43,622 nt of DNA, taken from positions 1-43,622 of the forward strand of contig JAGAAW010000029.1 of the NCBI GenBank assembly GCA_017615055.1, written 5' to 3'. The notes below the pieces were generated by a model, which was not told where the DNA came from, ran no database searches, and worked only from the letters and a program-made list of their open reading frames with translations. Of the stretch, positions 23,084-31,341 are shown piece by piece; the first letter of the stretch is position 1, and each line of letters opens with the position of its first letter. The DNA comes from Fibrobacter sp. (GTDB taxonomy: Bacteria > Fibrobacterota > Fibrobacteria > Fibrobacterales > Fibrobacteraceae). The translations under genes were made by a program, and so were the position numbers.

Positions 23084-24370
23084 TTACTTCTTCGGCTCGA
23101 TGCGTTCCATACCGCCCATGTAGGGGCGAAGCACTTCGGGGATCAACAGCGAGCCATCCTTCTGCTGGTAGTTGTCGCAGATGCCGACCATCACGCGCGG
23201 CGTGGCGAGGCCGGAACCGTTCAGCGTATGCACGAACGTGTTCTTGCCGTTAATCTTCGTCTTGATGTTGGCGCGGCGAGCCTGGTAGTCTTCGAAGTTA
23301 GAGCAGGAGCTGACTTCGAGCCACTTCTTTTCGACAGGGGCGTAGACTTCGAGGTCGTAGCACTTGGCGGCACCGAAACCGAGGTCGCCCTTGCAGAGTG
23401 CGAGGCGGTGGTAGGGGAGGCCAAGCTTTTCGAGGAGCATTTCGCCGAAGCGGGTGAGCTCTTCGTGGTCTTCGTAGCTACGTTCCGGGTGGGCGAAGTA
23501 GACCATTTCGACCTTGTTGAACTGGTGCAGGCGCAGGAGACCGCGGGTGTCCTTGCCGTAGGAGCCAGCTTCACGGCGGAAGCAGGCGGAGTAGGCGCAG
23601 ATGCGCTTCGGGAGTTCGGATTCCGGAATCACTTCGCCGGCGTAAAGGTTGGTCAGAGGAACTTCTGCAGTCGGGATGAGGAACAGGTCGTCGTCCTTGT
23701 CGCAGCGGTACATGTCTTCTTCGAACTTCGGGAGCTGGCCCGTGCCGCGCATGGTGTTGCGGGTCACGAGGTACGGAGGCGTGAATTCTTCGAAGCCTGC
23801 CTTCTGGTGTTCGTCCAGGAAGAACTGGATGAGGGCGCGTTCCAGGCGGGAACCGAGACCGCGGTAAACCGGGAAACCGGAACCGGAAATCTTAGCGCCA
23901 CGTTCAAAGTCAAAGATGCCGAGGCGTTCGCCGAGGGTCTTGTGGTCCACGCGGGCGAAGTCGTCGTTCTTGGTGTAGTAGTCGGCAGGAATCGGGCCAT
24001 CTTTCTCGACCACGTTATCCGAACTGTCCTTGCCTTCCGGGGAACGCGGGGCGATGTTCGGCACGTGCATGAGCATTTCGGTCTGCTTGTAGTCGAGGTC
24101 CTTGAGCTTCTTGTCGAGTTCGTCGATCTTGTCGCCAAGTGCGCGCATGGCGGCAACGGCCTCATCGGCGTTTTCGCCCTTCTTCTTCAGGTCACCGATC
24201 TTCTTGGATTCGGCGTTGCGTTCGCTCTTGAGGCGTTCCACTTCGGTGAGGAGCGGGCGGCGCTCGTTATCGATTTCGAGAACGTCCTTCAGACTGACGG
24301 TCGTATATTTCTTTTCGGTTTCAGCAATGTAGTATTCCGGATTTTCGCGGATTTTCTTTATGTCAAGCAT
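23084..24370 (-). CDS. serS: Seryl-tRNA synthetase
   Basis: A 428-residue class II synthetase. The N-terminal antiparallel coiled coil that binds tRNA-Ser is at about 30-105 (many Lys/Glu). Motif 2 with FRREAGSYGKDTRGLLRLHQF (about 265-285) and motif 3 with NGSGLATPRVMVGICDNYQ (about 378-396) are intact, and the protein ends in the usual short tail. The minus-strand leader has GAGG before the ATG and TAAATTTT further up (24396-24389). Confidence 0.97.
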   Translation of the reverse strand: MLDIKKIRENPEYYIAETEKKYTTVSLKDVLEIDNERRPLLTEVERLKSERNAESKKIGDLKKKGENADEAVAAMRALGDKIDELDKKLKDLDYKQTEMLMHVPNIAPRSPEGKDSSDNVVEKDGPIPADYYTKNDDFARVDHKTLGERLGIFDFERGAKISGSGFPVYRGLGSRLERALIQFFLDEHQKAGFEEFTPPYLVTRNTMRGTGQLPKFEEDMYRCDKDDDLFLIPTAEVPLTNLYAGEVIPESELPKRICAYSACFRREAGSYGKDTRGLLRLHQFNKVEMVYFAHPERSYEDHEELTRFGEMLLEKLGLPYHRLALCKGDLGFGAAKCYDLEVYAPVEKKWLEVSSCSNFEDYQARRANIKTKINGKNTFVHTLNGSGLATPRVMVGICDNYQQKDGSLLIPEVLRPYMGGMERIEPKK

Positions 24371-24436
24371 TTTATGCCTCGGATGAATAAAATTTACGCG
24401 GGTAAATTTAGAAAAAAGCCACGGACCACGGCAACG

Positions 24437-26086
24437 TCAGACCCGCACAATCTCGTCGCAGAGGGTGCAGATGGCACTACGGTGGGTGATGAAGATCATC
24501 GTCTTTTCGGGGTAGGCGGCGAAAAGGCGGGTGTACAGTTCGCGCTCGGTTTCTTCGTCGAGCGATGCACTGATTTCATCAAGCAGCAGGATGCTGCCCG
24601 GGCGCAGGAGCCCGCGCGCGATGGCGATACGCTGGGCCTGGCCTTCGCTGAGGCCCGCGCCCCGCTCGCCGATTTCGGTATCGAGCCCGTGGGGGAATTC
24701 TAGTGCGAAGTCTGCACAGGCGGTATGCAAAGCCGCCTTGAGTTCCTCCTCGCTCGCACTGGGCTTTGCAAGGAGCATGTTGTACCGGATGGAACCGCTC
24801 ATGAGCGTGTTGCCTTGCGGGACATATACGAAATTCATGCGCGTGGCCTTGCCTGCAGCAAGTTTGTCGCCCGTATTAGATTGCGCCTCATATACCGAGA
24901 CGCTCCCGCCTGCAGGCGCGATAAATCCGAGCATCATTCGGAAGAGCGTTGTCTTTCCCGCGCCGGTTTCGCCCAGGAGGGCGGTCTTTGTACCCGGCTT
25001 AAAGTCATGCGTAAAATGCGTGATGATTTCGCGGTCGCCCTTCGCGTACTTGAACGAGACATCTTCGAACCGGACACCGGCCGCGCCGTTTAATATAGCG
25101 CCGTTTAACACTGCATCGTGAACATCGTCTGCTGCATCATCATTCGTTCTAATTTCCTCGAGCCTGTCGATACTTGCAGTGGAGTGCACGACCTGCGGGG
25201 TCATGTTCAGGAGCGTGAGAATCGGCTGTTGGATTTGCCCTACCAGTTGCAGGAACGATGTCATCACGCCGAAGGTAATCACGCCGTTCCTAAGCCCTAT
25301 ACCGCCCCACACGAATGCCATCAGGTAGCCGATGCCGAAGGCGCAACCGAGCATGAACCGCGTCACAGTCGAGAATTTTGTCCTGCGCTGCACGCCGCTT
25401 TCGAGTTCGCTCTGCATGTTGCCGAGGCGTTCTGTCATCCACTGTTCGCTCCCGAGCGAGCGCAACACGGCATTGTGTTCCACGCCTTCCTGCACGTGCA
25501 TCTGGATATTGCTTTCTTTCTCGCGGATGTCGTGCGTCATGTTCTTGAGGCGGTGTGCAATAAATTTCCCGATAATAATCGCAAATGGTGTGAATATCAC
25601 GAGAGCCCAGGCGAGACGCGCATCGAAGAATCGCATCAGAAGGAATGCGCCCAGCAACTGCATGCCCGTCACGACCATCTGGGGGAGGGTGTCGGCAATG
25701 ACCGTCGCTACGGAATCGATGTCCTTCGTAAGGCGCGAGGTAATGTCGCCGGAGTGGAAATCGTGCTCGCTAAAGAGGTGCTTCGAGAAATACCTGCTGA
25801 ACAGGTCTAGCCGGAGCGCGTTAGACTTGCGCGTGACAGTGACCGTTGTCATATAGTAGTAGACCTGGCGGAGCAGGATTCGTCCCACGACGGTAAGCAC
25901 GAGGAATGCTATCATCCATGCGATTTCGTGCGATGTTCCCGTGCGTATGGTCTCGTCGATAAACTTCTTGGAGAGCCATACCATCAAAAGCCCGAGCACC
26001 ACCTGGACCAAACCGATCCAGATACGTACGAGGGCGTTTAGCCGTGTACCGCGCGTATTGCGCCATAGCCAGGCCGCATAGTTCAT
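24437..26086 (-). CDS. ABC exporter, fused membrane and ATPase domains
   Basis: A 549-residue ABCB-type half-transporter. Six transmembrane segments lie in about 15-310 and the ATPase in about 335-549, with Walker A GETGAGKT, signature LSEGQ, Walker B ILLLDEIS and switch His in ITHRS. There is no N-terminal C39 peptidase domain. It is the last of four genes in which each start overlaps the previous stop as ATGA; on that ground I take ATG 26086, not the upstream ATG 26110. The neighbours (PqqD-like RRE, S24/S26 peptidase, HprK-like kinase) suggest that the substrate is a modified peptide, which is inference. Confidence 0.9.
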   Translation of the reverse strand: MNYAAWLWRNTRGTRLNALVRIWIGLVQVVLGLLMVWLSKKFIDETIRTGTSHEIAWMIAFLVLTVVGRILLRQVYYYMTTVTVTRKSNALRLDLFSRYFSKHLFSEHDFHSGDITSRLTKDIDSVATVIADTLPQMVVTGMQLLGAFLLMRFFDARLAWALVIFTPFAIIIGKFIAHRLKNMTHDIREKESNIQMHVQEGVEHNAVLRSLGSEQWMTERLGNMQSELESGVQRRTKFSTVTRFMLGCAFGIGYLMAFVWGGIGLRNGVITFGVMTSFLQLVGQIQQPILTLLNMTPQVVHSTASIDRLEEIRTNDDAADDVHDAVLNGAILNGAAGVRFEDVSFKYAKGDREIITHFTHDFKPGTKTALLGETGAGKTTLFRMMLGFIAPAGGSVSVYEAQSNTGDKLAAGKATRMNFVYVPQGNTLMSGSIRYNMLLAKPSASEEELKAALHTACADFALEFPHGLDTEIGERGAGLSEGQAQRIAIARGLLRPGSILLLDEISASLDEETERELYTRLFAAYPEKTMIFITHRSAICTLCDEIVRV

Positions 26087-26352
26087 TCTACGACACCGAC
26101 CTTCTTCCATTCATCAACGATGGCGGCAACATCCGTCTTTGCCTGTTCAGCACTCACGTCGTATTCTTCGCAAAGGGCCTCGGCAAGCATGTCTACGCTA
26201 AACTCGCCGGCACTTTCTGCCTTTTTCCACAGGAATACGGCAGTCTCGTTGAGGCACAGGAGCCGCCCGAAATCGAGAGCCCCGATACCTTCGCCCATAA
26301 TCACCTGCTCGCCGCACACGTCGCGCAGCACAAATCCGCTTTTCAGTTTCAT
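26083..26352 (-). CDS. PqqD-family (RRE) peptide-binding protein
   Basis: An 89-residue protein with the PqqD layout: N-terminal beta strands (KLKSGFVLRDV and so on), a LNETAVFLW helix near 36-44 and the winged-helix tail with MLAEALCEEYDVS and DEWKKVGVVE. PqqD proteins are RiPP recognition elements that bind leader peptides and hand them to modifying enzymes. Start and stop each overlap the neighbouring gene by ATGA. No radical SAM enzyme or precursor gene is visible here, so the partner is unknown. Confidence 0.85.
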   Translation of the reverse strand: MKLKSGFVLRDVCGEQVIMGEGIGALDFGRLLCLNETAVFLWKKAESAGEFSVDMLAEALCEEYDVSAEQAKTDVAAIVDEWKKVGVVE

Positions 26353-26798
26353 AATATCTTTACCTTTTCTAAAACTCTATAGCACAATAGTAGCCATTTT
26401 CTGATAGGCTTAAGGATGCACCATACCTTGGCACCAAACTTGTAGAGGCCCGAATCCAGGGAATGCCGTTTCCCGCGCGAATTGACCACGTAGAAAGCCT
26501 GTGCCTTGATGTCTGTGACCTTGCATCGTTCTACGCCGTAAAGGTTTCCGTCGCCCATCAGCGTGACGTTTTCACCATCGACCTTCACTATACGGTGGAT
26601 GACGTAGCGGTTGCCGTCGACAAAGGCGAGCACCACGTTGCCGATTTTCGGAGGTTCGGGTTTGGCGAGGATGACGCTTTCCCGACCGCCCACGATAAAC
26701 GGCAGCATGCTCCTGCCGTTCACGGGGAAGGTGACCTGGACCCCGTCTGCTACGAGCCGGATAGCCTCGGCAAGAATTTCGTCATCCGAAATATTCAT
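26349..26798 (-). CDS. S24/S26 family (signal-peptidase-like) peptidase
   Basis: A 149-residue protein with the S26-like motif GRSMLPFI (Ser nucleophile near residue 30), a PPKIGNVVLAFV strand near 50, YVIHRIV with His near 67 and LMGDGN near 81. The Ser plus His pattern resembles the Sec11/SipW type rather than the Ser/Lys type. There is no N-terminal membrane anchor; a hydrophobic stretch (KVWCILKPIRKWLLLCYRVL) lies at the C-terminus. It could cut a leader peptide. Both ends overlap neighbours as ATGA. Confidence 0.82.
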   Translation of the reverse strand: MNISDDEILAEAIRLVADGVQVTFPVNGRSMLPFIVGGRESVILAKPEPPKIGNVVLAFVDGNRYVIHRIVKVDGENVTLMGDGNLYGVERCKVTDIKAQAFYVVNSRGKRHSLDSGLYKFGAKVWCILKPIRKWLLLCYRVLEKVKIL

Positions 26799-27679
26799 CC
26801 CTTGACCCTTATGGCGCTATTGCATGTCCTTGCCGCATCCTCGTTGGGGAGGCATTCCAGGTACCAGGTAGGCACCTTCATTGCAAGCGCGTTCTCGGTT
26901 TCGTGAAGCCCGTCGGCGATTTTCCGGTCCCAGCGTTTTCCGGAGATGCTCGGCACGAGGGCGGCGTACGCTTCTATCCCGCGCAGGCGTTCAATCTTGT
27001 TGTAGGGAGCCTGGCTTAAGAGCACAATTGCCCCCAGCGGGCACGACTCGTTCCGGTAGCAGGGCGTCTTTCCGCTCCAGGGTGAACCGAACACGCGGAT
27101 TTCGTTCTCGAACACGCGCACCACCGGGTTGTCGTCGTTCAGGAGGGCAGAACCTTCGACATGCTTGAGCCAGAGGCGGGCATGCGTGCTCTTGCCGGTA
27201 CCGCTCTTGCCAAGGAACATGTAGCCGTAGCCGCCATTCCGGATAACGGCGGAATGGAACAGCGCAGTTCTGTACCGCGAGGAGGCTAGCGCGTAGAGGA
27301 CCATCATGGAGTTGTTTATCGTAAATTTCGGGGCGAAATCCGTCAGGTGGATGGTCCCGCGGGTGTAATCGCCATTGCACACGAGCGTCCCGCAGGTCCT
27401 GTTCTGCAGCCTGAATTCAAATACGGCGTCGCCTACCTGCGTGTGCCCGCAGAGTATCTGCTGGCCTTCCTCGTCCTGCCGGGTTTCTTCCTCGAAGGCG
27501 GGTGCGGGGGAGTTCACGACACTTACCGTAAAGAGGGCGGGTTCATCGCCAGCATAGGCGAACGGCGCATAGTTATCGAGCATTGCACCGGAATCAAGTT
27601 CCAGTTCGGGAGCGAATCCGAGCGTAAACACGTGCTCGGCGACCTTGTAGGCGTATTCGGTCTTTTTTCCGTTATTCAT
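26795..27679 (-). CDS. HPr-kinase-like protein, first gene of the peptide cassette
   Basis: A 294-residue protein with a P-loop of the HPr kinase type: LFHSAVI near 139, Walker A GKSGTGKST near 156-164 and LLNDDNPVV near 177-185, where the Asp pair matches the HprK active site. The N-terminal 130 residues are variable. It lacks the classic HprK signature and no HPr gene is near. Related kinases occur in lasso-peptide loci, where one phosphorylates the peptide, so a role in peptide modification is possible. TATATTGG ends six bases before its ATG, and it reads divergently from lptE. Confidence 0.8.
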   Translation of the reverse strand: MNNGKKTEYAYKVAEHVFTLGFAPELELDSGAMLDNYAPFAYAGDEPALFTVSVVNSPAPAFEEETRQDEEGQQILCGHTQVGDAVFEFRLQNRTCGTLVCNGDYTRGTIHLTDFAPKFTINNSMMVLYALASSRYRTALFHSAVIRNGGYGYMFLGKSGTGKSTHARLWLKHVEGSALLNDDNPVVRVFENEIRVFGSPWSGKTPCYRNESCPLGAIVLLSQAPYNKIERLRGIEAYAALVPSISGKRWDRKIADGLHETENALAMKVPTWYLECLPNEDAARTCNSAIRVKG

Positions 27680-27680
27680 C

Positions 27681-27709
27681 TTGACCCAATATAAAAAATG
27701 TTAAATTTA
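27681..27709 (+). promoter_or_regulatory. Promoter TTGACC-15-TAAATTTA of the lptE-like gene
   Basis: TTGACC (27681-27686) and TAAATTTA (27702-27709) are 15 bases apart; GGCC and ATG 27714 follow. Confidence 0.58.
27686..27693 (-). promoter_or_regulatory. Promoter core TATATTGG of the four-gene cassette
   Basis: TATATTGG on the minus strand lies six bases before the kinase ATG and overlaps the promoter of the divergent lptE-like gene. Confidence 0.5.
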
Positions 27710-27713
27710 GGCC

Positions 27714-28238
27714 ATGCTCGTTTTTGGCAAAAAGTTTGTATCCGGGAATGTTTTGCGCATGTGCCTTCTGGCGCTTGTATCGCTTATGTTTGCAGGCTGC
27801 TACAGCTTTACGGCAAGTACGCTCCCGAGCCACATCAAGACGGTGCAGATTCACGAGGTCGAGGACAAGGCTCTCGACCCGGTGCTTGCAAACGACCTCC
27901 ACACGGCGGTCGTCGACATGTTCAAGAAGAACGCCGGCGGTATCCGTCTCGTGAACGAGGAGGCGAACGCCGACTTTGAGATTACGCTCCTGAGCTATGC
28001 GAACAAGCCCGAGAACTACAATAGCAACAGCGACGTGGAAACGTACCGCGTTACAATCCGCGTGAGCGTCAAGTTCTATGATAACGTGAAGGAACGCATT
28101 ATCTACGAGAACAAGTCGCTCTCTGCCGACGGTGTCTACGATATCCAGAAGAACGAGTCGGAAGATAGGCACGGCCAGGCCCGCGCCATCGAGAAGTTGC
28201 AGGACCTGATTATCGCAAACGCCCTTGCCAAGTGGTAG
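27714..28238 (+). CDS. lptE: LptE-like outer-membrane LPS-assembly lipoprotein
   Basis: A 174-residue lipoprotein. The signal carries KK near its start and ends in the lipobox FAGC (Cys29), followed by YSFTASTLPSHIKTVQIHEV, which is characteristic of the LptE family in FCB bacteria (plug partner of LptD in LPS transport). The rest alternates strands and two helices as expected. The start ATG comes four bases after a TAAATTTA element. It is monocistronic, converging with the Nudix gene. Confidence 0.8.
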   Translation: MLVFGKKFVSGNVLRMCLLALVSLMFAGCYSFTASTLPSHIKTVQIHEVEDKALDPVLANDLHTAVVDMFKKNAGGIRLVNEEANADFEITLLSYANKPENYNSNSDVETYRVTIRVSVKFYDNVKERIIYENKSLSADGVYDIQKNESEDRHGQARAIEKLQDLIIANALAKW

Positions 28239-28290
28239 TCGCTACGCGACGCCTTAATTAATCAGGGCTGCATTAGCGAAGTGGTAATTG

Positions 28291-28776
28291 CTAGATAAAG
28301 TCCGAGACGTGGACCGGCTTCTCGTTTAGGAGTGCCTCGGTGAGCGTCGATCCCACGTACGTCAGTTTAAGCGAGAAGAACGGCTCGCCCCGTTCCAGCA
28401 GGGCGAGGAATATGAGGTCGCCATCCCAGTGGGGGAGGCGTATCACGTCTTCCTTGGGCACCCACTCGAGAGTCCCCTCGTCGCATTCCTTGATTGTCCC
28501 CGAAAACTCAGTGGCGGTGAACAGGTGCATGAATTCCGTTTCCTGCATGCCGTCGCTGATAAAGGTCACGATACCGCGGTACCTGGGGCGAATAAGAGTC
28601 AGGCCAGTCTCTTCCATCACCTCGCGGCGTATGCAGTCCTCGGGCGATTCCTTTTCCTCGAACTTTCCACCGATGCCAATCCACTTGTCCTTGTTGATGT
28701 CGTTCTTTTTCTTGACGCGGTGGAGCAGCAGGTACTTGCCGTCTTGCTCGATGTAGCAGAGGGTGGTGTTAATCAT
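28291..28776 (-). CDS. Nudix hydrolase (MutT-like)
   Basis: A 161-residue Nudix protein of the 8-oxo-dGTP diphosphatase type. The box is intact: GKFEEKES, PEDCIRREVMEETGL at about 38-60, with the REVMEE core. It starts inside the stop of the OmpA-like gene (ATGA), so it is translated from the same message, although no functional link is obvious. Substrate is not determined. Confidence 0.92.
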   Translation of the reverse strand: MINTTLCYIEQDGKYLLLHRVKKKNDINKDKWIGIGGKFEEKESPEDCIRREVMEETGLTLIRPRYRGIVTFISDGMQETEFMHLFTATEFSGTIKECDEGTLEWVPKEDVIRLPHWDGDLIFLALLERGEPFFSLKLTYVGSTLTEALLNEKPVHVSDFI

Positions 28777-30896
28777 TTCGTCTCTTCCTCGACATGCGTT
28801 ACGGGAATCAGCCGCACGCCCTTCGAGTTCCAGTTCTTGAATTCTTCGCCTTGCGGCAATTTGCTCCCGAAGCCTTGCGCGTTGATGCGCTTCTTGTTAA
28901 TGCCCTTCTCGATGAGGTAGTCGGCAATCGCCTGTGCCTGCTGGTTCGATACCTCCTCGCCGGCGGGGCTGCTGCACTGGATTTCGAGGTCGAACGTGTA
29001 CTTGCGCATCAGGTAGATGACATCGTTCAGCGCTGTGTAACTCGAGTTCAGCAGCGCTTCGGAATTGTTCTTGAACTTCACATGCACGGCAATGGCGTTC
29101 AGGTTGTTCTTCGGGTTCAGCGGGCATCCGTCACGCCCGACAATCACGTTCGGGAAGGTCCCCGGACACTTGTCCATGTAGTCGTAAACTTCGTCGTTGT
29201 CGCTGTCTATGGGGCATCCGACAGAATCCACAGGGGCGTGTGCGGGGGAGTTCGGGCACTTGTCGAGAGCGTCGGGTACGCCATCCTGGTCATGGTCGCG
29301 CGGACAGCCGTTCTCGTCCACCGGGAATCCTCTCGGGGTATTGAGGCATTGGTCCCTGCTGTCGGCCACGCCGTCGCGGTCGTTGTCGGCGGGGCATCCG
29401 TCCTCATCCACGATTTCGCCCTCGACGCTGTTCGGGCACATGTCAATATCGTTCGGAACGTCATCGTGGTCAAAGTCGAGTGGGCAACCACGCAGGTCAA
29501 CCGAGTATCCGCGCGGAGTGTGCGGGCACTCGTCGCGGTCATTGAGTACGCCATCGTGGTCATCGTCGAGCGGGCAGCCGTTCTCGTCCACCTTGTCTCT
29601 TGAGAGCGAGTTAGGGCACTTGTCGTTGTTGTCATCTACGCCGTCACCGTCGCTATCGCGCATACATCCGGTGCTGTCGACTGCGGTTCCCTTGGGTGTG
29701 GCCTGGCACTGGTCCAGGTAGTCGGCAATGCCGTCACCATCGGTATCAACGGGGCATCCAAAGTAGTCTACTATAACGCCGCGCGGGGTCTCGGGGCAGT
29801 TATCGAAAATGTTGAGCACGCCGTCCTGGTCGTTATCCACGGGGCAACCCCTGTTGTTGACCGCGACCCCCAGTTCGGTGTTCGGGCACATGTCATGGCG
29901 GTCTATCACGCCGTCATTGTCGGTATCCTTTCGGCTAAAGTCAATTGTCTTGGTAATGGCGAGTACCATCGCGAATTCGGGGGTGCCTCGTATATTGTAC
30001 TTGAGCTTCTTGTCCTCGAATCGCCTGGTAATCTCGATGCTGTTATCAAAATCGGCATCGCGCACGAAGTCAAAGCCGACATCCATGCCGAGCATCAGGT
30101 TGAGCATGTCAGGCAGGTGGATCTTGACTGCGGGTGTCACGCGGAACACGTCGTTCATGAGTTCCTTGATGGGGTTGTCGCGGAATAGCGACGTCTCTGC
30201 AGTCATTTCGACCACGCCCGAGACCATCTTCTTGGGGAAAATCTCGAATCCCGAACCCCAGACCACGGTGTAGTTCTTTGCGTTCAGCACGTGGAAATAG
30301 CCCGCATAACTGTTCCAGTAGACGTAGTCGAAGATGTTCACGGATACGACACCTTCCAGGAATATGCCCCACTTGCCTGCCGTGAACGCGTAGGACTCAC
30401 GGTCATCGTAGATGAACCACTGGTGCCTGGGCCTAAACCCGATGGACTTTGCACCTGTAGGAATGGTAAGGCCGCTAACAAATGCGAGATTGACCGGCAC
30501 ACCCGGAATGGGGTAGGAATACTTGGTCCCTAGGTAGAGGTCACCCGTACCGAACCCGTCGAGTTCGGTACCGTCGATGGTACCTTCGTAGTAGAGCGGG
30601 AGCATGAGGGTGAGTTCCAGGTTGTCGGTAGCCCCGAAACCGAGCGTGAGTGAGCCGCCCGAGGAGGGCGTGTTCTTGTCGAGCAACGTAATTTCGGGAT
30701 TTCCATCGACGGTGTAGCCATTCATGGCTAGCGGGTGACCGTCGCTTACCGACTCGTAACTGCCCGAAATGAAGAAGTAACCCTGGGTCAAGGTGTTCGC
30801 GGTTGGCACGCGGACGCCCTCCATATCTTGCCCGATGCCTATCTGGGCATGGATAAATTGGGCAAGAAACAGCAGTGAAAACAGGATTTTCTTCAT
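28773..30896 (-). CDS. OmpA-like outer-membrane protein with nine thrombospondin type 3 repeats
   Basis: A 707-residue protein. Signal peptide 1-18 (ends IHA), a beta-barrel-like region (about 20-335) and nine calcium-type repeats DxDxDGxxDxxDxCP of about 32 residues each (about 345-610), each with two Cys, then an OmpA C-terminal domain (about 615-705). In that last domain the segment that normally holds the peptidoglycan-binding Asp and Arg reads IQCSSPAGEEVSNQQAQA, so both residues are replaced. ATG 30896 is chosen to give a normal signal peptide; the Nudix gene overlaps its stop. Confidence 0.92.
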   Translation of the reverse strand: MKKILFSLLFLAQFIHAQIGIGQDMEGVRVPTANTLTQGYFFISGSYESVSDGHPLAMNGYTVDGNPEITLLDKNTPSSGGSLTLGFGATDNLELTLMLPLYYEGTIDGTELDGFGTGDLYLGTKYSYPIPGVPVNLAFVSGLTIPTGAKSIGFRPRHQWFIYDDRESYAFTAGKWGIFLEGVVSVNIFDYVYWNSYAGYFHVLNAKNYTVVWGSGFEIFPKKMVSGVVEMTAETSLFRDNPIKELMNDVFRVTPAVKIHLPDMLNLMLGMDVGFDFVRDADFDNSIEITRRFEDKKLKYNIRGTPEFAMVLAITKTIDFSRKDTDNDGVIDRHDMCPNTELGVAVNNRGCPVDNDQDGVLNIFDNCPETPRGVIVDYFGCPVDTDGDGIADYLDQCQATPKGTAVDSTGCMRDSDGDGVDDNNDKCPNSLSRDKVDENGCPLDDDHDGVLNDRDECPHTPRGYSVDLRGCPLDFDHDDVPNDIDMCPNSVEGEIVDEDGCPADNDRDGVADSRDQCLNTPRGFPVDENGCPRDHDQDGVPDALDKCPNSPAHAPVDSVGCPIDSDNDEVYDYMDKCPGTFPNVIVGRDGCPLNPKNNLNAIAVHVKFKNNSEALLNSSYTALNDVIYLMRKYTFDLEIQCSSPAGEEVSNQQAQAIADYLIEKGINKKRINAQGFGSKLPQGEEFKNWNSKGVRLIPVTHVEEETK

Positions 30897-30934
30897 AATC
30901 CGCAAAAAAAATAACTTTTTTTTGATTTTCCTTG

Positions 30935-30963
30935 TTGCATTTTCAAGTTTATGTATATATTTG
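30935..30963 (+). promoter_or_regulatory. Promoter TTGCAT-15-TATATTTG
   Basis: TTGCAT (30935-30940) and TATATTTG (30956-30963) are 15 bases apart; CCTCC and the GTG of the 52-residue frame follow. This heads the MltD-like unit. Confidence 0.62.
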
Positions 30964-30968
30964 CCTCC

Positions 30969-31127
30969 GTGAGTCTCACGTCAAGACATAATCAGGGTTT
31001 ACCCTCGTGGCACAGGAAGGCACAGACGGCTTATCGCGTTAACCGCGTGATAATCATTCTCCAGATGGTTGCTGCCCTTGTGATGTGCGGAGTGATCCTG
31101 TATGGAATGGCGCGTGTGTTAAACTGA
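30969..31127 (+). CDS. Small single-span membrane protein, 52 residues
   Basis: I do not recognise a family. A GTG-initiated frame of 52 codons encodes a basic N-terminus (about 1-26, several Arg, Lys and His) and one transmembrane segment (about 27-49, from VIIILQMVAALVMCG onward), a typical N-in membrane anchor. The GTG is five bases after TATATTTG in a promoter with a TTGCAT -35. The stop is 13 bases before the acidic 66-residue gene. The hydrophobic pattern, promoter geometry and spacing argue that it is real. Confidence 0.65.
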   Translation: MSLTSRHNQGLPSWHRKAQTAYRVNRVIIILQMVAALVMCGVILYGMARVLN

Positions 31128-31140
31128 AACAAGAGGTATT

Positions 31141-31341
31141 ATGTTACAGTTCGCCTATCATTGTGGTCGCCGCCCCAAAGGTGATGGTTTTGATGCCCCA
31201 ATGCCCTTTTCTAACGAAGAGGAAGAAGAAGAAATTGAGGAAGAAGAAGACGTTGACGAAGAAGTCGACTTCGACCAGCCTTCCTTCAAGCGTGACCAGA
31301 TCTGGTCCGATTACGCCGAAGACCTGGACTACGACCAGTGA
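31141..31341 (+). CDS. Small acidic protein, 66 residues
   Basis: I do not recognise the family. After a short basic start with CGRRPKGDG the middle is a long Glu/Asp tract (about 25-46) and the end has WSDYAEDLDYDQ. AAGAGG lies upstream of the ATG. The stop overlaps the start of the lytic transglycosylase (GTGA), so the two are translationally coupled. An acidic tail of this sort might bind a basic partner or cations; no function is claimed. Confidence 0.75.
   Translation: MLQFAYHCGRRPKGDGFDAPMPFSNEEEEEEIEEEEDVDEEVDFDQPSFKRDQIWSDYAEDLDYDQ

Noticed and set aside
23051..24703. A 550-codon open frame on the plus strand opposite serS
   Set aside because: SerS on the minus strand is intact; the long antisense frame also runs into the ABC exporter and shows no family.
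29107..29930. Regular spacing of about 95 bases that could suggest a tandem array or CRISPR
   Set aside because: It is the DNA of nine thrombospondin type 3 protein repeats; units are divergent and in frame, with no constant direct repeat.
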